From the NCBI GenBank assembly GCA_963580285.1, contig OY757016.1:44841124-44905123 (forward strand): DNA of 64,000 nt, written 5' to 3'. This document shows positions 48,201-52,064 of this stretch, in pieces. The notes beneath the pieces were generated by a model. That model was not told the DNA's origin, did no database searches, and saw only the letters and a program-made list of their open reading frames with translations. Position numbers and translations under genes: made by a program. The first letter of the stretch is position 1. Each line of letters opens with the position of its first letter. Source of the DNA: Lucinisca nassula. Lineage: Eukaryota; Mollusca; Bivalvia; Lucinida; Lucinidae.

Positions 48201-51083
48201 ATGGTTGGCCATGCCCCACATGACTGCCATGGCCATGCCCCTTGGCTCATTAGCTTTCAAAGACTTATATGGGGAAAAGTTTTAAAAACCTTCTCCTCCA
48301 AAACCGCTCAACGTAATGGATTTCATTCTTACTTTGCATGAATGTTCCTTGGGTGGACCTCTGTCAGATTCCTTGAAGCAATTTTGATCAGACAAAAAAC
48401 ATGGCCGCCATGGACACGCCCATTGGCTAATAAGCTTCCATAGACTCATAAAGGGATCTTTTTTTTTTTTTTTAATCTTCTCCTCCAAAACCGCTAAATG
48501 GATTTCGTTCTTAATTTTCATGAATGTTCCTTGTGTCTACCATTGTCAAATTCATTGAAGAAATTTTGATCAGACAAAAAACATGGCCGCCATGGCCACC
48601 ACCTTTGGCTCATTAGCTTCCATAGACCAATAAACGGAAAAACTTCTTCTCTGAAACCATAAAGCCTAAAGCTAAGACATTTACAGTAAAACCTGTCTTA
48701 GTGGCCACCTCTATTAAGCAAGCAACCTGTCTTAAGCAAGCAGGCATTCAGTTCCCAAGAAAGGCAGATGTGTTAAATTTCACCTGTATTAAGCAAGAAC
48801 CTGTCTTAAGCAAGCATATTTTGACTATCCCTTAGGCACTTGCTTAATACAGGTTGAACTGTAGTATGTAGCAAAGTTATGTGGTCACCTACTAAGTCCT
48901 GCGAACTATGACTCTTGAGTCCAAATTGGCAACGCCCCGGTGCTTAGTAGCTCCCATAGACTAATAATGACAAAATCTTGAAACTTTTCTCCTCTGAAAC
49001 CATAAGGCCAAGAGCTTAGTATGTAGCAACTTGAAGTATTCATCTGCATAAATCCTGCCAACTATGCCCCTGGGGTCCAAATTGGCCATACCCTGAGGCC
49101 CATAAGCTCCCATAGACTTATACTGGGAAAAACTGACAAAAATCTTCTCTGAAACCATCAGTGCCCAGAGCTTAGATATTAAGTATGCAGCAACGTCAAG
49201 TGGTCACTCAAATAAATCCTGCCAACAATGCCCCTGGGGTAAAAAATTGGTCACGCCCAGAGGCATATTAGTTCCCATAGACTTATAATAGGAAAAACTT
49301 AAAAAAAGTCTTCTTCTCTGAAACCATAAGGCCCAGAGCTTTAGATATTTAGAACGGAGCAATGCCAAATGGTCACTCACATAAATCCTGCCAACCATGG
49401 CTCTGGGGTCCAAAAAATATAGAATGGACATTCCTTGGGTGGATCACTTGTTTCTTTTTTACCCATTGCATGCGGGAAAACCCTAAATGGGTACCTTGGC
49501 AAACAGTGCTGGCCCAGATCAGACCCCACAGAACACCATGTCTGATCAGGGCCTGCACTATTTGCTAACAGAATTTTCCATCAAAAATAGAAAAAAAACA
49601 GGCCTGACACCCCTTATATGACAAATGGACTGGTCCAACATATAGCAATAGAAGAGTCCACTAGTATACCATTGGTTAATGTAATAAATATGACAATTGT
49701 CTGAAGTTAGCCGGTGGAGCGACAGGCCCTCTTGGGCCTCTTGTTCTATATAATCTATACATTTTTGTTTGGATATAACACGGTTGTTTGACTAACACGG
49801 TTTCTGTTTTGACCCCATTAATAGTACAGGAAAACCTATAGAAATGGCCACCTCTTTTTAGCGACCACCTCCCTTCAGCAACCACATTAATTCCTCCCAA
49901 AGCATTTTACTATATAACCTCTGCTCAGCAGCCACCTCTCTCCTCCAGCCAGCAGCCACTTAACTAAATCTAAATTCCCTCTGTTAAACAGCCAGATTCA
50001 ATTGTCAAACATTGGAAGTAAATGAAGGAATAATTTCATTTCTGGGATGTTTATTTTGCTTAAAATTATCATTCTTATTTCATTTTAAATGATATGTAAT
50101 CAAATGAAAAGAAACATAAATGATGGAGAGGTGTCAGCTGGAAGTAAATGTAGGAATAATTTTCATTTCTGGGATGTTTATTTTGCAATAAATTACCATT
50201 CTCATATCAATTTAAATGATATGTAATTAAATGAAAAGAAACATAAATAATGGAGTGGTGTCATCTGAAACCTCTCCATCATTTATATTTCTTTTTACAT
50301 ATCCAAAGTGAGGTGTCTTCAGTTATCACTCATTTTGTCTGTCTGAATCAGGTCAAACATCATCTCACAGCATCTCCCTCTACTAAACAACCACCTCCTT
50401 TAAGCAGTCAGTTTTGGAGTTTGCCTTGGTGGCTGCTTAACAGAGGTTGTACTGTATTATAAACAGGTTGTGGTGTACACTTCTCCTTATTGGGATTTTT
50501 TATAGCGGCAAATTTTTTATGATGTTAAAGTTTAAGGAAAGAAATACAGTGAAATTCCGCTATTAACCCTTGTCCTGCTGAATATTCATATATGCCACTC
50601 CCACTACTGATTATCAACCAATCAGATTACTTGATGCAAATTATTGCAACAAATTCACAATCTGACTGGCAAACAATGTAGATCCTGATCAGATGGCTTC
50701 GTCAGAAGCCATCTGATCTGGATCTTCATTGTTTGGAAAATAAGGCATATCCGGGCTCAGCAGGACAAGGGTTAAGACCACCTAAAATTAGTACTAATTT
50801 TGCTTTAAAAAGCTTATTTAGAAAGGTGCAGTTACTCATTCTTTGTGCTTTTTGCACACAATGTCCTCTGGTCAGGGACCACCTTTGGGACTGTTCAAAA
50901 GTGGTCTTAAAGACCACTTTTGAACAGTCCTAAAGGTGGTCCTAATATAGGAACTTTACTGTATTGTCATTATAACAAGGGTCCTTTGTATTTTGATTGC
51001 TTATTTGAGGTTTCATTTTCATTACAGTTGAGGACTGGAGGTTGAGACACAAGGTTGAACATAGAGATAATCTGCTCGCCTGA
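15078..51083 (+). CDS. MYND-type zinc-finger protein, 8-exon gene (span)
   Basis: Exons 15,078-15,248; 19,711-19,836; 28,069-28,159; 30,811-31,311; 34,347-34,497; 38,268-38,930; 41,730-41,785 and 51,028-51,083 splice in one frame with AG acceptors, GT donors and compatible phases (0,0,1,1,2,2,1). From ATG 15,111 the product is 593 residues. A cysteine cluster (C148, C151, C152, C158, C160, C168) follows an N-terminal helical region. A lysine-rich linker precedes two copies of a motif containing KLLE and SEL. Two C-x2-H motifs (361-364, 381-384) precede a long polar, probably disordered stretch. The C-terminal MYND finger uses C539, C542, C555, C558, C570, C574, H583 and H587. MYND domains bind zinc and usually recruit peptide partners; the substrate here is unknown. 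The last ligand is His where Cys is usual. I do not recognise the rest. The 5' end is uncertain. Confidence 0.85.
15310..15735. repeat. Interspersed repeat R1 ending in a hairpin
   Basis: Shared with 39,845-40,275 and, in inverted orientation, with 58,735-59,130. It begins near TTGCACACCAGACAAG, contains several GACGTCAC-type motifs and ends in a palindrome (GTCCGGCATCAC and its complement) between ATCCACCCCTCAC-like arms. It is probably a non-autonomous element; the class is unknown. It lies in intron 1. Confidence 0.6.
15752..15990. mobile_element. Palindromic MITE, GGGGCCAGTTG family, copy 1
   Basis: A roughly 240-bp inverted repeat with outer arms GGGGCCAGTTGTTCAAA and its complement. 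The centre is a near-perfect hairpin, AAAATGTGAGCAGCTTTTGC followed by its complement. Other copies are at 20,560-20,800, 31,611-31,858 and 42,786-43,028. It would fold into one long stem. Confidence 0.8.
16036..16775. mobile_element. MITE R2 (GATCTTACATGAGTGC family) with tandem head
   Basis: The R2 element has a head hairpin (GAGGAAAAGGGATAAAATGC and complement), then a tail with CACTAGTGGATTA and GCGACGTCATATGATAAA. Here the head, about 131 bp, is repeated four times (starting about 16,040, 16,164, 16,296, 16,427) before a single tail. Other copies: 19,877-20,243, 21,768-22,133 (inverted), 22,698-23,053, 32,070-32,745 and 58,108-58,465. Confidence 0.75.
16787..17065 (+). mobile_element. 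S1 repeat (SINE-like), full copy
   Basis: A 300-bp family beginning near GGGGCTTGAAGAAATAGATG and ending ATGTTAAACCTCAAATC plus a CAAACAAAC-type tail. More or less complete + copies: 22,352-22,655; 28,316-28,618; 30,172-30,400; 43,118-43,412; 59,288-59,560. Minus: 55,932-56,235. Fragments at 1,145, 40,977, 53,947 and 54,663. No clear tRNA boxes. The tail resembles that of the tRNA-derived SINEs here, hinting at the same reverse transcriptase. Confidence 0.65.
17160..18000. repeat. Intron 1 repeat cluster: hairpins and palindromic MITE
   Basis: About 17,180-17,252 is an AACAGTGTAG-family hairpin. About 17,385-17,560 is a palindromic MITE with arms around ATACCAG and TTTGATATCAAGTTTATCAG, also found at 31,858-32,005. 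About 17,560-17,880 corresponds in reverse to 31,436-31,600. About 17,910-17,990 is a palindrome of the ATTAGAAnCnCCTCAATGAG type. No gene. Confidence 0.6.
18000..18206. mobile_element. piggyBac-like MITE (decayed ends)
   Basis: It matches the TTAA-flanked elements at 40,481 and 50,563: CTTCTCTTGCTGAATATTC at the left, a central GATCAGATGGCTTCTTCAGA hairpin, and CAGCAAGATAAGAG at the right. The TTAA flanks have decayed. Confidence 0.65.
18262..19140 (+). mobile_element. S1 repeat interrupted by a DNA transposon
   Basis: The 5' part of S1 (18,262-18,327) and its 3' part (18,997-19,140) are separated by the 669-bp element described next. S1 is therefore the older insertion. Confidence 0.75.
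18328..18996. mobile_element. Non-autonomous TIR element with 6-bp target duplication
   Basis: Perfect 12-bp inverted ends CAGGCCTCCTAG (18,328) and CTAGGAGGCCTG (ends 18,996) are flanked on both sides by GCACTG (18,322-18,327 and 18,997-19,002). Subterminal AACCTATA motifs repeat at both ends. No transposase. The insertion lies inside an S1 copy, which makes the boundaries certain. The superfamily is not determined. Confidence 0.85.
19205..19393 (+). mobile_element. tRNA-derived SINE, + strand
   Basis: The tRNA-like head GCCTCCGAGGTGTAGTGGTT holds the A box and GGATCGATCCC the B box. The body continues to a GTTGGTGTGATGTAAAACTC tail and an (ACTC)n run at 19,353-19,386. Close relatives are at 27,802-27,965, 55,425-55,590 and, degenerate, 41,868-42,170. 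Confidence 0.8.
19425..19540. repeat. Palindromic repeat (AAAACATGnGTTGTnGATAC type)
   Basis: A hairpin built around TACTCATTAGAAGCGCCTC and the complementary side with CACAACATATATTTTTGTG. Related palindromes occur at 30,450, 32,795, 39,040, 39,715, 40,780, 43,560, 54,430 and 55,860. Confidence 0.5.
19711..19836 (+). CDS. MYND gene exon 2
   Basis: A 126-nt exon, phase 0 on both sides, between TACTTTGCAG and AAGAGA|GTGAGT. It encodes residues 47-88, a predicted helical segment containing LEPAVANEIREASN and ending VCTNDSKR. Frame continuity with exons 1 and 3 is the main support. Confidence 0.85.
19877..20243 (+). mobile_element. MITE R2 copy
   Basis: A single-copy R2 element: GATCTTACATGAGTGCTCAT head, central hairpin, CACTAGTGGATTA, and end GCGACGTCATATGATAAA. 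It begins 40 bp downstream of exon 2. Confidence 0.75.
20560..20800. mobile_element. Palindromic MITE, GGGGCCAGTTG family, copy 2
   Basis: Same structure as 15,752-15,990. TTCTG occurs immediately on both sides (the host repeat reads TTCTGATATCC), suggesting a short target duplication. Confidence 0.8.
20911..21302. mobile_element. hAT-type MITE with exact 8-bp duplication
   Basis: ATCAGGGC flanks both sides (20,903-20,910 and 21,303-21,310). The ends TAAGGCTGAC and GCCAGCCCTA are inverted repeats with two mismatches. The subterminal DNA carries ATTAATCG and AATCGATTA motifs. An AACAGTG-family hairpin (21,055-21,124) sits inside. The 8-bp duplication and the GGCTG-type ends fit hAT. Confidence 0.85.
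21768..22133 (-). mobile_element. MITE R2, inverted copy
   Basis: Begins TTTATCATATGATGTCGCG and ends GAGCACTCATGTAAGATCC, the reverse complement of the copy at 19,877. Confidence 0.75.
22352..22655 (+). mobile_element. S1 repeat, full copy
   Basis: Begins CATTGGGGCTTGAAGAAATA and ends in ACATAAAACCCAAAATC with an (AATC)n tail at 22,635-22,654. The simple-repeat tail supports retroposition. Confidence 0.7.
22698..23053 (+). mobile_element. MITE R2 copy
   Basis: From GAGGATCTTACATGAGTGC to ACGCGACGTCATATGATAAA. The central hairpin is partly decayed. Confidence 0.7.
23225..25731 (+). mobile_element. Hairpin-headed element H1 with about 168-bp tandem core
   Basis: Starts after TTTT with AGCTCACCAG and a hairpin on GAAGGCTCCGGGGGGAGC. 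A second head lies at 24,117. The core 24,590-25,660 holds about six units with TTTTACATAGGCTTATA and CTTCTTCTCTGAAACC. It ends with the hairpin GGGCCCTCTGGGCCC, then ATTTG, followed by TTAA. See the related elements at 32,103, 34,923, 34,980, 43,789, 44,708, 47,841, 52,065 and 60,024. No ORF with recognisable homology. Confidence 0.7.
25740..26485. other. Intron 2 DNA without gene; degenerate hairpin at 25,995-26,060
   Basis: Only a worn AACAGTGTAGATCC hairpin copy is recognisable. I see no exon or other feature in the rest. Confidence 0.4.
26486..26680. mobile_element. piggyBac-like MITE
   Basis: TTAA (26,486) then CCCTTATCTTGCTGAATAT at the left; GGCAAGATAAGGG at the right, with the second TTAA mutated to TTGT. 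The central hairpin is shortened. Confidence 0.75.
26848..27560 (+). mobile_element. Hairpin-headed element H2
   Basis: Starts at ATT|AGCTCGCC with an imperfect head, then two tandem units of about 190 bp (CTTATATCTCAACAGTCACT at about 26,967 and 27,137). The 3' end is not clearly seen. The downstream 27,360-27,560 contains GGTCAAGGTCACTGTGACC-like motifs. Confidence 0.5.
27802..27965 (+). mobile_element. tRNA-derived SINE
   Basis: The GCCTCCGTGGTGTAGTGGTG head and GGATCGATCTTGGG B box match the copy at 19,205. It ends GTTGGTGGGACGTAAAACTC. About 100 bp upstream of exon 3. Confidence 0.8.
28069..28159 (+). CDS. MYND gene exon 3
   Basis: A 91-nt exon between TTTTATTTCAG and AGAG|GTAGGT, entering in phase 0 and leaving in phase 1. 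It encodes residues 89-119, with RCNELWEKLLSSPEKFDF, a likely amphipathic helix. Confidence 0.85.
28168..28868. repeat. Duplicated palindromic MITE (ATAACACGG family) split by S1
   Basis: A half copy (28,168-28,312) and a full palindrome (28,619-28,868, centre AAATGACCATTTATGGTCAT) flank an S1 repeat (28,316-28,618). The outer arms carry ACACCACAACCTCnTTATAA. Other copies: 43,667/49,744 (split) and 54,865-55,140. Confidence 0.7.
28870..29315. other. Intron 3 DNA with (TG)n at 29,118-29,138; nothing else seen
   Basis: A short GT dinucleotide run followed by G7 is the only defined feature. Confidence 0.5.
29320..30085. repeat. 33-bp minisatellite interrupted by a MITE
   Basis: Units carry TGATCTGAGCATTTGCTGCC and CAAATGTGCAGTG. 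About three units lie before 29,421 and about thirteen after 29,635. Because 33 is a multiple of 3, long open frames appear on both strands; they are fortuitous. Confidence 0.9.
29422..29634. mobile_element. TA-flanked (mariner-type) MITE inside the minisatellite
   Basis: The perfect 11-bp ends TACTGTATTTA (29,422) and TAAATACAGTA (ends 29,634) include the TA duplication. The interior has an AACA(A)TGTAGACCC hairpin at 29,455-29,522. It is the same family as 1,592-1,807. Confidence 0.85.
30172..30400 (+). mobile_element. S1 repeat, internally deleted
   Basis: From CTTGGACTTGGAGAAATAG to TGGATGTTAACCCTCAATTC; the middle is shortened compared with other copies. Confidence 0.6.
30537..30765. 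mobile_element. piggyBac-like MITE, subtype B (decayed ends)
   Basis: CCATTGCATGCGGGAAACCCC, then a hairpin (GATCAGACGCCGTGGAACGC plus complement), then AGAGTCCACTAGCATAC. The same subtype with intact TTAA flanks is at 53,379-53,609. It ends about 45 bp upstream of exon 4. Confidence 0.65.
30811..31311 (+). CDS. MYND gene exon 4 (cysteine cluster and duplicated motif)
   Basis: A 501-nt exon, phase 1 in and out, between ACTGTATTTCAG and CCAG|GTATAC, encoding residues 119-286. It carries a compact cluster CRKCCRVEYQCGC (C148-C160, plus C168), then a Lys/Glu-rich linker, then two similar segments: DFINRKLLEFTGAKDVSEL and DFLKQKLLEIEGKTDLSEL. The cluster may bind metal, but it fits no family I know. 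Confidence 0.9.
31436..32005. mobile_element. Nested palindromic MITEs in intron 4
   Basis: The GGGGCCAGTTG MITE (31,611-31,858) is inserted in a TTTGATATCAnnTTTATC palindromic MITE whose pieces flank it (left arm end ATAGAATATCAG; right from CAGATTTGTGTC). CAG is present on both sides of the insert. The segment 31,436-31,600 matches 17,560-17,880 in reverse. Confidence 0.7.
32070..32745 (+). mobile_element. MITE R2 interrupted by hairpin-headed element H3
   Basis: The R2 head stops at GTATTATT (32,102) and resumes at TTGAATTTATTAAA (32,426), continuing to GCGACGTCATATGATAAC. Confidence 0.8.
32103..32425 (+). mobile_element. Hairpin-headed element H3, complete, 323 bp
   Basis: The 5' end ATACCCCCACAAAT forms a hairpin with ATTTGGGGGGGTAT. 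A (GGTC)n run follows at 32,150-32,193. The 3' end has the hairpin ATCAC-CTTTA-GTGAT, then AGCTCTAG. Interruption of a known repeat defines both ends. TT lies on each side. A 3' hairpin followed by CTAG is the classic Helitron 3' terminus. Confidence 0.8.
32790..33140. repeat. Two palindromic repeats in intron 4
   Basis: About 32,795-32,870: palindrome with ACTCATTAGAACCACCTAAA. About 33,067-33,137: hairpin AACAGTGTGGATCC with inner stem GACTGCTCCTCTAGGAGCAG. Confidence 0.65.
33141..34320. repeat. Intron 4 remainder: A13, C17, a palindromic MITE and a SINE-like S2
   Basis: Homopolymers at about 33,399 (A) and 33,910 (C). About 33,705-33,955 is a MITE with arms GGGAACACCTGACAGG and GTGTATCTATTCCC and centre CTCTTAAAGGAAGGAATTTG, also at 34,525-34,745 and 41,450-41,690. 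About 34,015-34,315 is S2, with ACTGATGATCAGGAGGACAC and tail GAATAGTGTTGGCTGGGCAT; a second S2 is at 54,490-54,660. Confidence 0.55.
34347..34497 (+). CDS. MYND gene exon 5
   Basis: A 151-nt exon between GTATTGTTGCAG and TATTC|GTAAGT, phase 1 in and 2 out, encoding residues 286-336. It includes FRQGCKEQTLSVKLEAYMPE and a basic helix. A MITE begins only about 28 bp after the donor. Confidence 0.85.
34525..34745. mobile_element. Palindromic MITE (GGGAACACC family)
   Basis: Starts GGGAAGTGGATACACC, ends near TTCCCATTT-type sequence, with a central TTAAATAGGAGCAAATTCTT. It is one of three copies in the window and nearly abuts the exon 5 donor. Confidence 0.55.
34923..34977 (+). mobile_element. 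Minimal hairpin-headed element, 55 bp
   Basis: TTTTT precedes ATGCTCCCC, which pairs with GGGGAGCAT. A short stretch ends GCTCTTG and is followed by TT. It has the termini of the H group with almost no interior. It may be a deletion derivative. Confidence 0.5.
34980..36060 (+). mobile_element. Hairpin-headed element H5 with six about 172-bp repeats
   Basis: Starts TT|ATCCCCCGCC, pairing with GGCGGAGGGAT. A (TCCG)-type run lies at 35,021-35,075. Six tandem units start at about 35,080, 35,251, 35,427, 35,598, 35,769 and 35,945, each with TCTCAGCAACTATTGCATGG and CATCCAGAGTTATGGCCCC. The 3' end is not resolved. Confidence 0.7.
36351..36650. repeat. Degenerate TACAGTnAAA-family MITE
   Basis: TACAGTAAAATTTCC resembles the TIR of the TA-flanked MITEs at 38,082 and 50,545. 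A palindrome of AAGACCACTTTTGAACAGTC follows. The right end is unclear. Confidence 0.5.
36660..36820 (-). mobile_element. tRNA-derived SINE head, minus strand
   Basis: Minus-strand GATGGCGCAGTGGTTAACGC (A box) and CGTTCGAATCCGG (B box) near 36,767-36,815, with body text CTTGCCCAAGGACACACC. It is not foldable into a sound tRNA acceptor stem. Confidence 0.65.
36893..37062. mobile_element. Long palindromic MITE
   Basis: Arms ATAGATCAGCTCTAGC and GCTAGAGCTGATCTAT, with further pairing through TGATTTGTTGAGTAATAAAT and GTAGACAAATCACG. A related degenerate piece is at 53,165-53,330. Confidence 0.75.
37470..37905. mobile_element. piggyBac-like MITE with triplicated 3' half
   Basis: A full subtype A element (37,473-37,680) is followed by two more copies of its right half (hairpin arm to CAGGATAAGGGTT), spaced about 120 bp and joined by ACTCATGGTTTGATATGAAC. 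Confidence 0.75.
37932..38023. mobile_element. 92-bp TTAA-flanked MITE
   Basis: TTAA at both ends; inner inverted ends CCCATTTTGTACCA and TGGTACAAAAAGGG. TTAA target duplications are typical of piggyBac-type transposition. Confidence 0.75.
38082..38259. mobile_element. TA-flanked MITE abutting exon 6
   Basis: TA|CAGTCCAACCTGTATTAAGC at the left and GACAGGTTTTACTG|TA at the right, TA at 38,080-38,081 and 38,260-38,261. A related copy at 48,682-48,863. It ends 8 bp before exon 6, so its TIR forms the pyrimidine-rich tract of the splice acceptor. Confidence 0.8.
38268..38930 (+). CDS. MYND gene exon 6 (disordered region and first MYND half)
   Basis: A 663-nt exon between CTGTATTTCAG and CAGAA|GTAAGT, phase 2 in and out, encoding residues 336-557. 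It begins with a short helix, then twin C-x2-H motifs WCEQH and YCEKH 20 residues apart. About 140 Ser/Asn/Lys-rich residues of low complexity follow, then CGHC (539-542) and KKCQ (C555), the first zinc ligands of the MYND finger. Confidence 0.92.
38938..39003. repeat. (GA)n/(GACA)n microsatellite
   Basis: A purine-rich GAGA and GACA run immediately after the exon 6 donor. Confidence 0.85.
39004..39844. other. Intron 6 DNA with palindromes at about 39,040-39,125 and 39,700-39,775
   Basis: Both palindromes are of the ATTAGAAnCGCCTCAATG type. The segment 39,330-39,690 has GACCTTGAC and CAAGGTCAC phrases like the cores of the hairpin-headed elements, but no head is seen. Confidence 0.45.
39845..40275. 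repeat. Interspersed repeat R1, copy 2
   Basis: Same content as 15,310-15,735, with a terminal hairpin (GCATCACGAGGCATGCCTC region). Confidence 0.65.
40481..40692. mobile_element. piggyBac-like MITE, subtype A, intact TTAA flanks
   Basis: TTAA at 40,481 and 40,689. Ends CCCTTCTCTTGCTG and CAGCATGATAAGAG are inverted with three mismatches. The centre is the GATCAGATGGCTTCTTCAGA hairpin. Confidence 0.85.
40780..41705. repeat. Intron 6 repeats: palindrome, S1 fragment, two MITE remnants
   Basis: 40,780-40,870: ATTAGAA-type palindrome. 40,977-41,100: 3' half of S1. 41,240-41,290: a short perfect palindrome around TTTTTCAGTTTTATCTGAAA. 41,305-41,704: AAGACCACTTTTGAACAGTC sequence and a GGGAACACC-family MITE (41,450-41,690), ending in a TACAG-type TIR (TTTCCCTGTA) 25 bp before exon 7. 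Confidence 0.5.
41730..41785 (+). CDS. MYND gene exon 7 (MYND finger core)
   Basis: A 56-nt exon between GATATTTGTTGTAG and TCAAG|GTAAGC, phase 2 in and 1 out. It encodes residues 557-575, CKEEGVTKVRYYCGRDCQ, containing C558, C570 and C574. The YC-x3-CQ pattern is the MYND signature. Confidence 0.92.
41868..42170 (+). repeat. Degenerate tRNA-derived SINE
   Basis: GTTTTAGTGGTTAAGCTACT and TCCATATGACCTTAG recall the SINE at 19,205, separated by unrelated sequence. Heavily worn. Confidence 0.4.
42485..42745. repeat. 51-bp minisatellite, five copies
   Basis: The unit holds GGATTTATGTTTTACAATCC and CACCTCCCCCTTCTAGCGAC; one unit lacks 3 bp. The 17-codon period gives open frames with no protein resemblance. 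Confidence 0.9.
42786..43640. mobile_element. GGGGCCAGTTG MITE copy 4, then S1 repeat and a palindrome
   Basis: 42,786-43,028: degenerate palindromic MITE with ATGTGAGTAGCTTTTGCAAA at the centre. 43,118-43,412: S1 copy with an ATTCAAACAAATCAAACAAA tail. 43,555-43,640: half palindrome near GCCTTGGCGAGGCAATTC. Confidence 0.6.
43789..49743 (+). mobile_element. Hairpin-headed composite H6 and H8
   Basis: Starts AGCTCCACTGGCCGAAGG (GGCC-GAA-GGCC hairpin). Tandem units carry CTTCTCCTCCAAAACC and ATGGCCGCCATGGGCGG. A second head of the same type (AGCTCCTCTGGCC) lies at 47,841. It ends AGGCCCTCTTGGGCCT hairpin then CTTG at 49,743, followed by TT. Inserted within: H7, a TA MITE at 48,682-48,863 and a subtype B TTAA MITE at about 49,458-49,679. 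A (TTTA)n run lies at 47,455-47,475. Confidence 0.65.
44708..46964 (+). mobile_element. Hairpin-headed element H7, complete, with about 12 tandem units
   Basis: Inserted in H6 between CATT and TTTTTATTTTGC, a phrase intact at 44,050. The 5' hairpin ATCCCCTCGCACAAC pairs with GTTGTGAGGGG. The core units (about 130-165 bp) hold CTTTGTCATCGCTCTAGCGC, TATAACTTCACACAAATG and TTCAAGGTCA motifs. Near the 3' end GTTGTATAGTGCGAGGGGAT is an inverted copy of the head; the hairpin ATCGCATGCGAT then GCCTTG closes the element. Confidence 0.8.
49836..50544. other. Intron 7 DNA with two-copy repeat, no gene
   Basis: Two diverged copies (about 50,015-50,125 and 50,140-50,250) share GGAAGTAAATGnAGGAATAA and GGGATGTTTATTTTGC. 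Neighbouring AGCAGCCACCTCTCT-like text resembles the TACAGT-family MITE. No exon seen. Confidence 0.5.
50545..50963. mobile_element. TA-flanked MITE carrying a TTAA-flanked MITE
   Basis: The outer element TA|CAGTGAAATTCCGC to GGAACTTTACTG|TA is of the 38,082 type. Inside it a piggyBac-like subtype A MITE occupies 50,563-50,775, with TTAA at 50,563 and 50,772. The interrupted host reads CGCTATTAAGACCACC when the insert is skipped. Confidence 0.8.
51028..51083 (+). CDS. MYND gene exon 8 (terminal)
   Basis: The acceptor TTTTCATTACAG precedes 18 codons to TGA at 51,081. With the split codon this gives VEDWRLRHKVEHRDNLLA. W579, H583 and H587 complete the MYND finger; His587 replaces the usual terminal Cys. 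Intron 7 is 9.2 kb, so the short exon is easy to miss. Confidence 0.88.
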
Positions 51084-51112
51084 GTTGGAGATGATTTTCT
51101 GCAAATACAGAC

Positions 51113-51118
51113 ATTAAA
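51113..51118 (+). terminator. Possible poly(A) signal ATTAAA
   Basis: ATTAAA lies 30 bp after the stop codon, the commonest variant of AATAAA. A very short 3' UTR would result. Other signals may lie further on. Confidence 0.3.
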
Positions 51119-51239
51119 TGTATATATTTGAAGGATATGAGACTTTTAAAACTTGTTAGTGACACCTAGACTTGCCACTAAGGAGTGGTTTGTGGATTAG
51201 TCAATATACTTGATAATTACTTGTTTAAGGCAAATGAGT

Positions 51240-51640
51240 ACATAATCAATCATGGTTTTCCATGATCAATTAAACTAATCTATCATGGTTTTCCAGGAGG
51301 GATTAAACTAATCTATCATGGTTTTCCAGGAGGGATTAAACTTATCTGTCATGGTTTTCCAGGAGGGATTAAACTTATCTGTCATGGTTTTCCAGGAGGG
51401 ATTAAACTTATCTGTCATGGTTTTCCAGGAGCGATTAAACTTATCTGTCATGGTTTTCCAGGAGCGATTAAACTTATCTGTCATTGTTTTCCATGATCAA
51501 TTAAGCTTACTGGTCATGGTTTTCCATGACAGATTAAACTTACCAATCTTGGATTTTCATGATCGATTAAACTTAGTCATGGTTTTCCATGATTGATTAA
51601 ACTTATTAATCATGGTTTTCCATGATTGATTAAACTTTTT
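51240..51640. repeat. 33-bp minisatellite downstream of the MYND gene
   Basis: About eleven units with CATGGTTTTCCAGGAGGGAT and TAAACTTATCTGT; outer units carry CCATGATnnATTAA instead. The 11-codon period gives an open frame that is not a credible protein. Confidence 0.85.
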
Positions 51641-51644
51641 GTCT

Positions 51645-52064
51645 TTGTATATCTGATCAGATTTTTAAGCTGTTGTTTTGGTCAAAAGAAATGAAATTTT
51701 TTCAGTACTCACCCTATAAATTTCAAAGCTGAAAATAGATTATAAGGAAAATGACCGTTTATTTTTCTGTATAATGTTTTCATTTTCTGGTAGGCTTCCA
51801 TTTTGTTATATCCAGAACTATATACACAGTAATTAGAAACATTGTAAAACATTGTAGTTTCATTGATCAATGAGTCATTTGCATTAAGTTATGATTGGCT
51901 GAGCAGAATTCAATCTCTTATTAATTTTCATGTCTTCCAAAAATGTTCAGTTTCTCACTTTTGTTTTCTTGTTTTATTCAAGTTCACAGACTAAGGCTGT
52001 ACACAGACAAGCACTGTGTCACATGGACAATTTACATGGCTGTTGATCACATAGACAGCTTGTT
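51645..52064. other. Intergenic DNA, nothing recognised
   Basis: AT-rich sequence without a repeat family or ORF that I can support. Confidence 0.4.

Larger units (their letters stand above)
43667..49835. mobile_element. Palindromic MITE split by a 5.95-kb composite insertion
   Basis: The left half of the ATAACACGG palindrome ends GTGGTCATTTTT (43,788). The right half resumes TTCTATATAATCTATAC (from 49,744). Intact copies at 28,760 read CATTTTTCTATATAATC, which fixes the insertion point. Confidence 0.8.

Noticed and set aside
15111..51083. Assigning the MYND protein to SMYD methyltransferases or ZMYND10
   Set aside because: No SET domain motifs are present, and the MYND finger is C-terminal with an unfamiliar N-terminal region; a name would be a guess.
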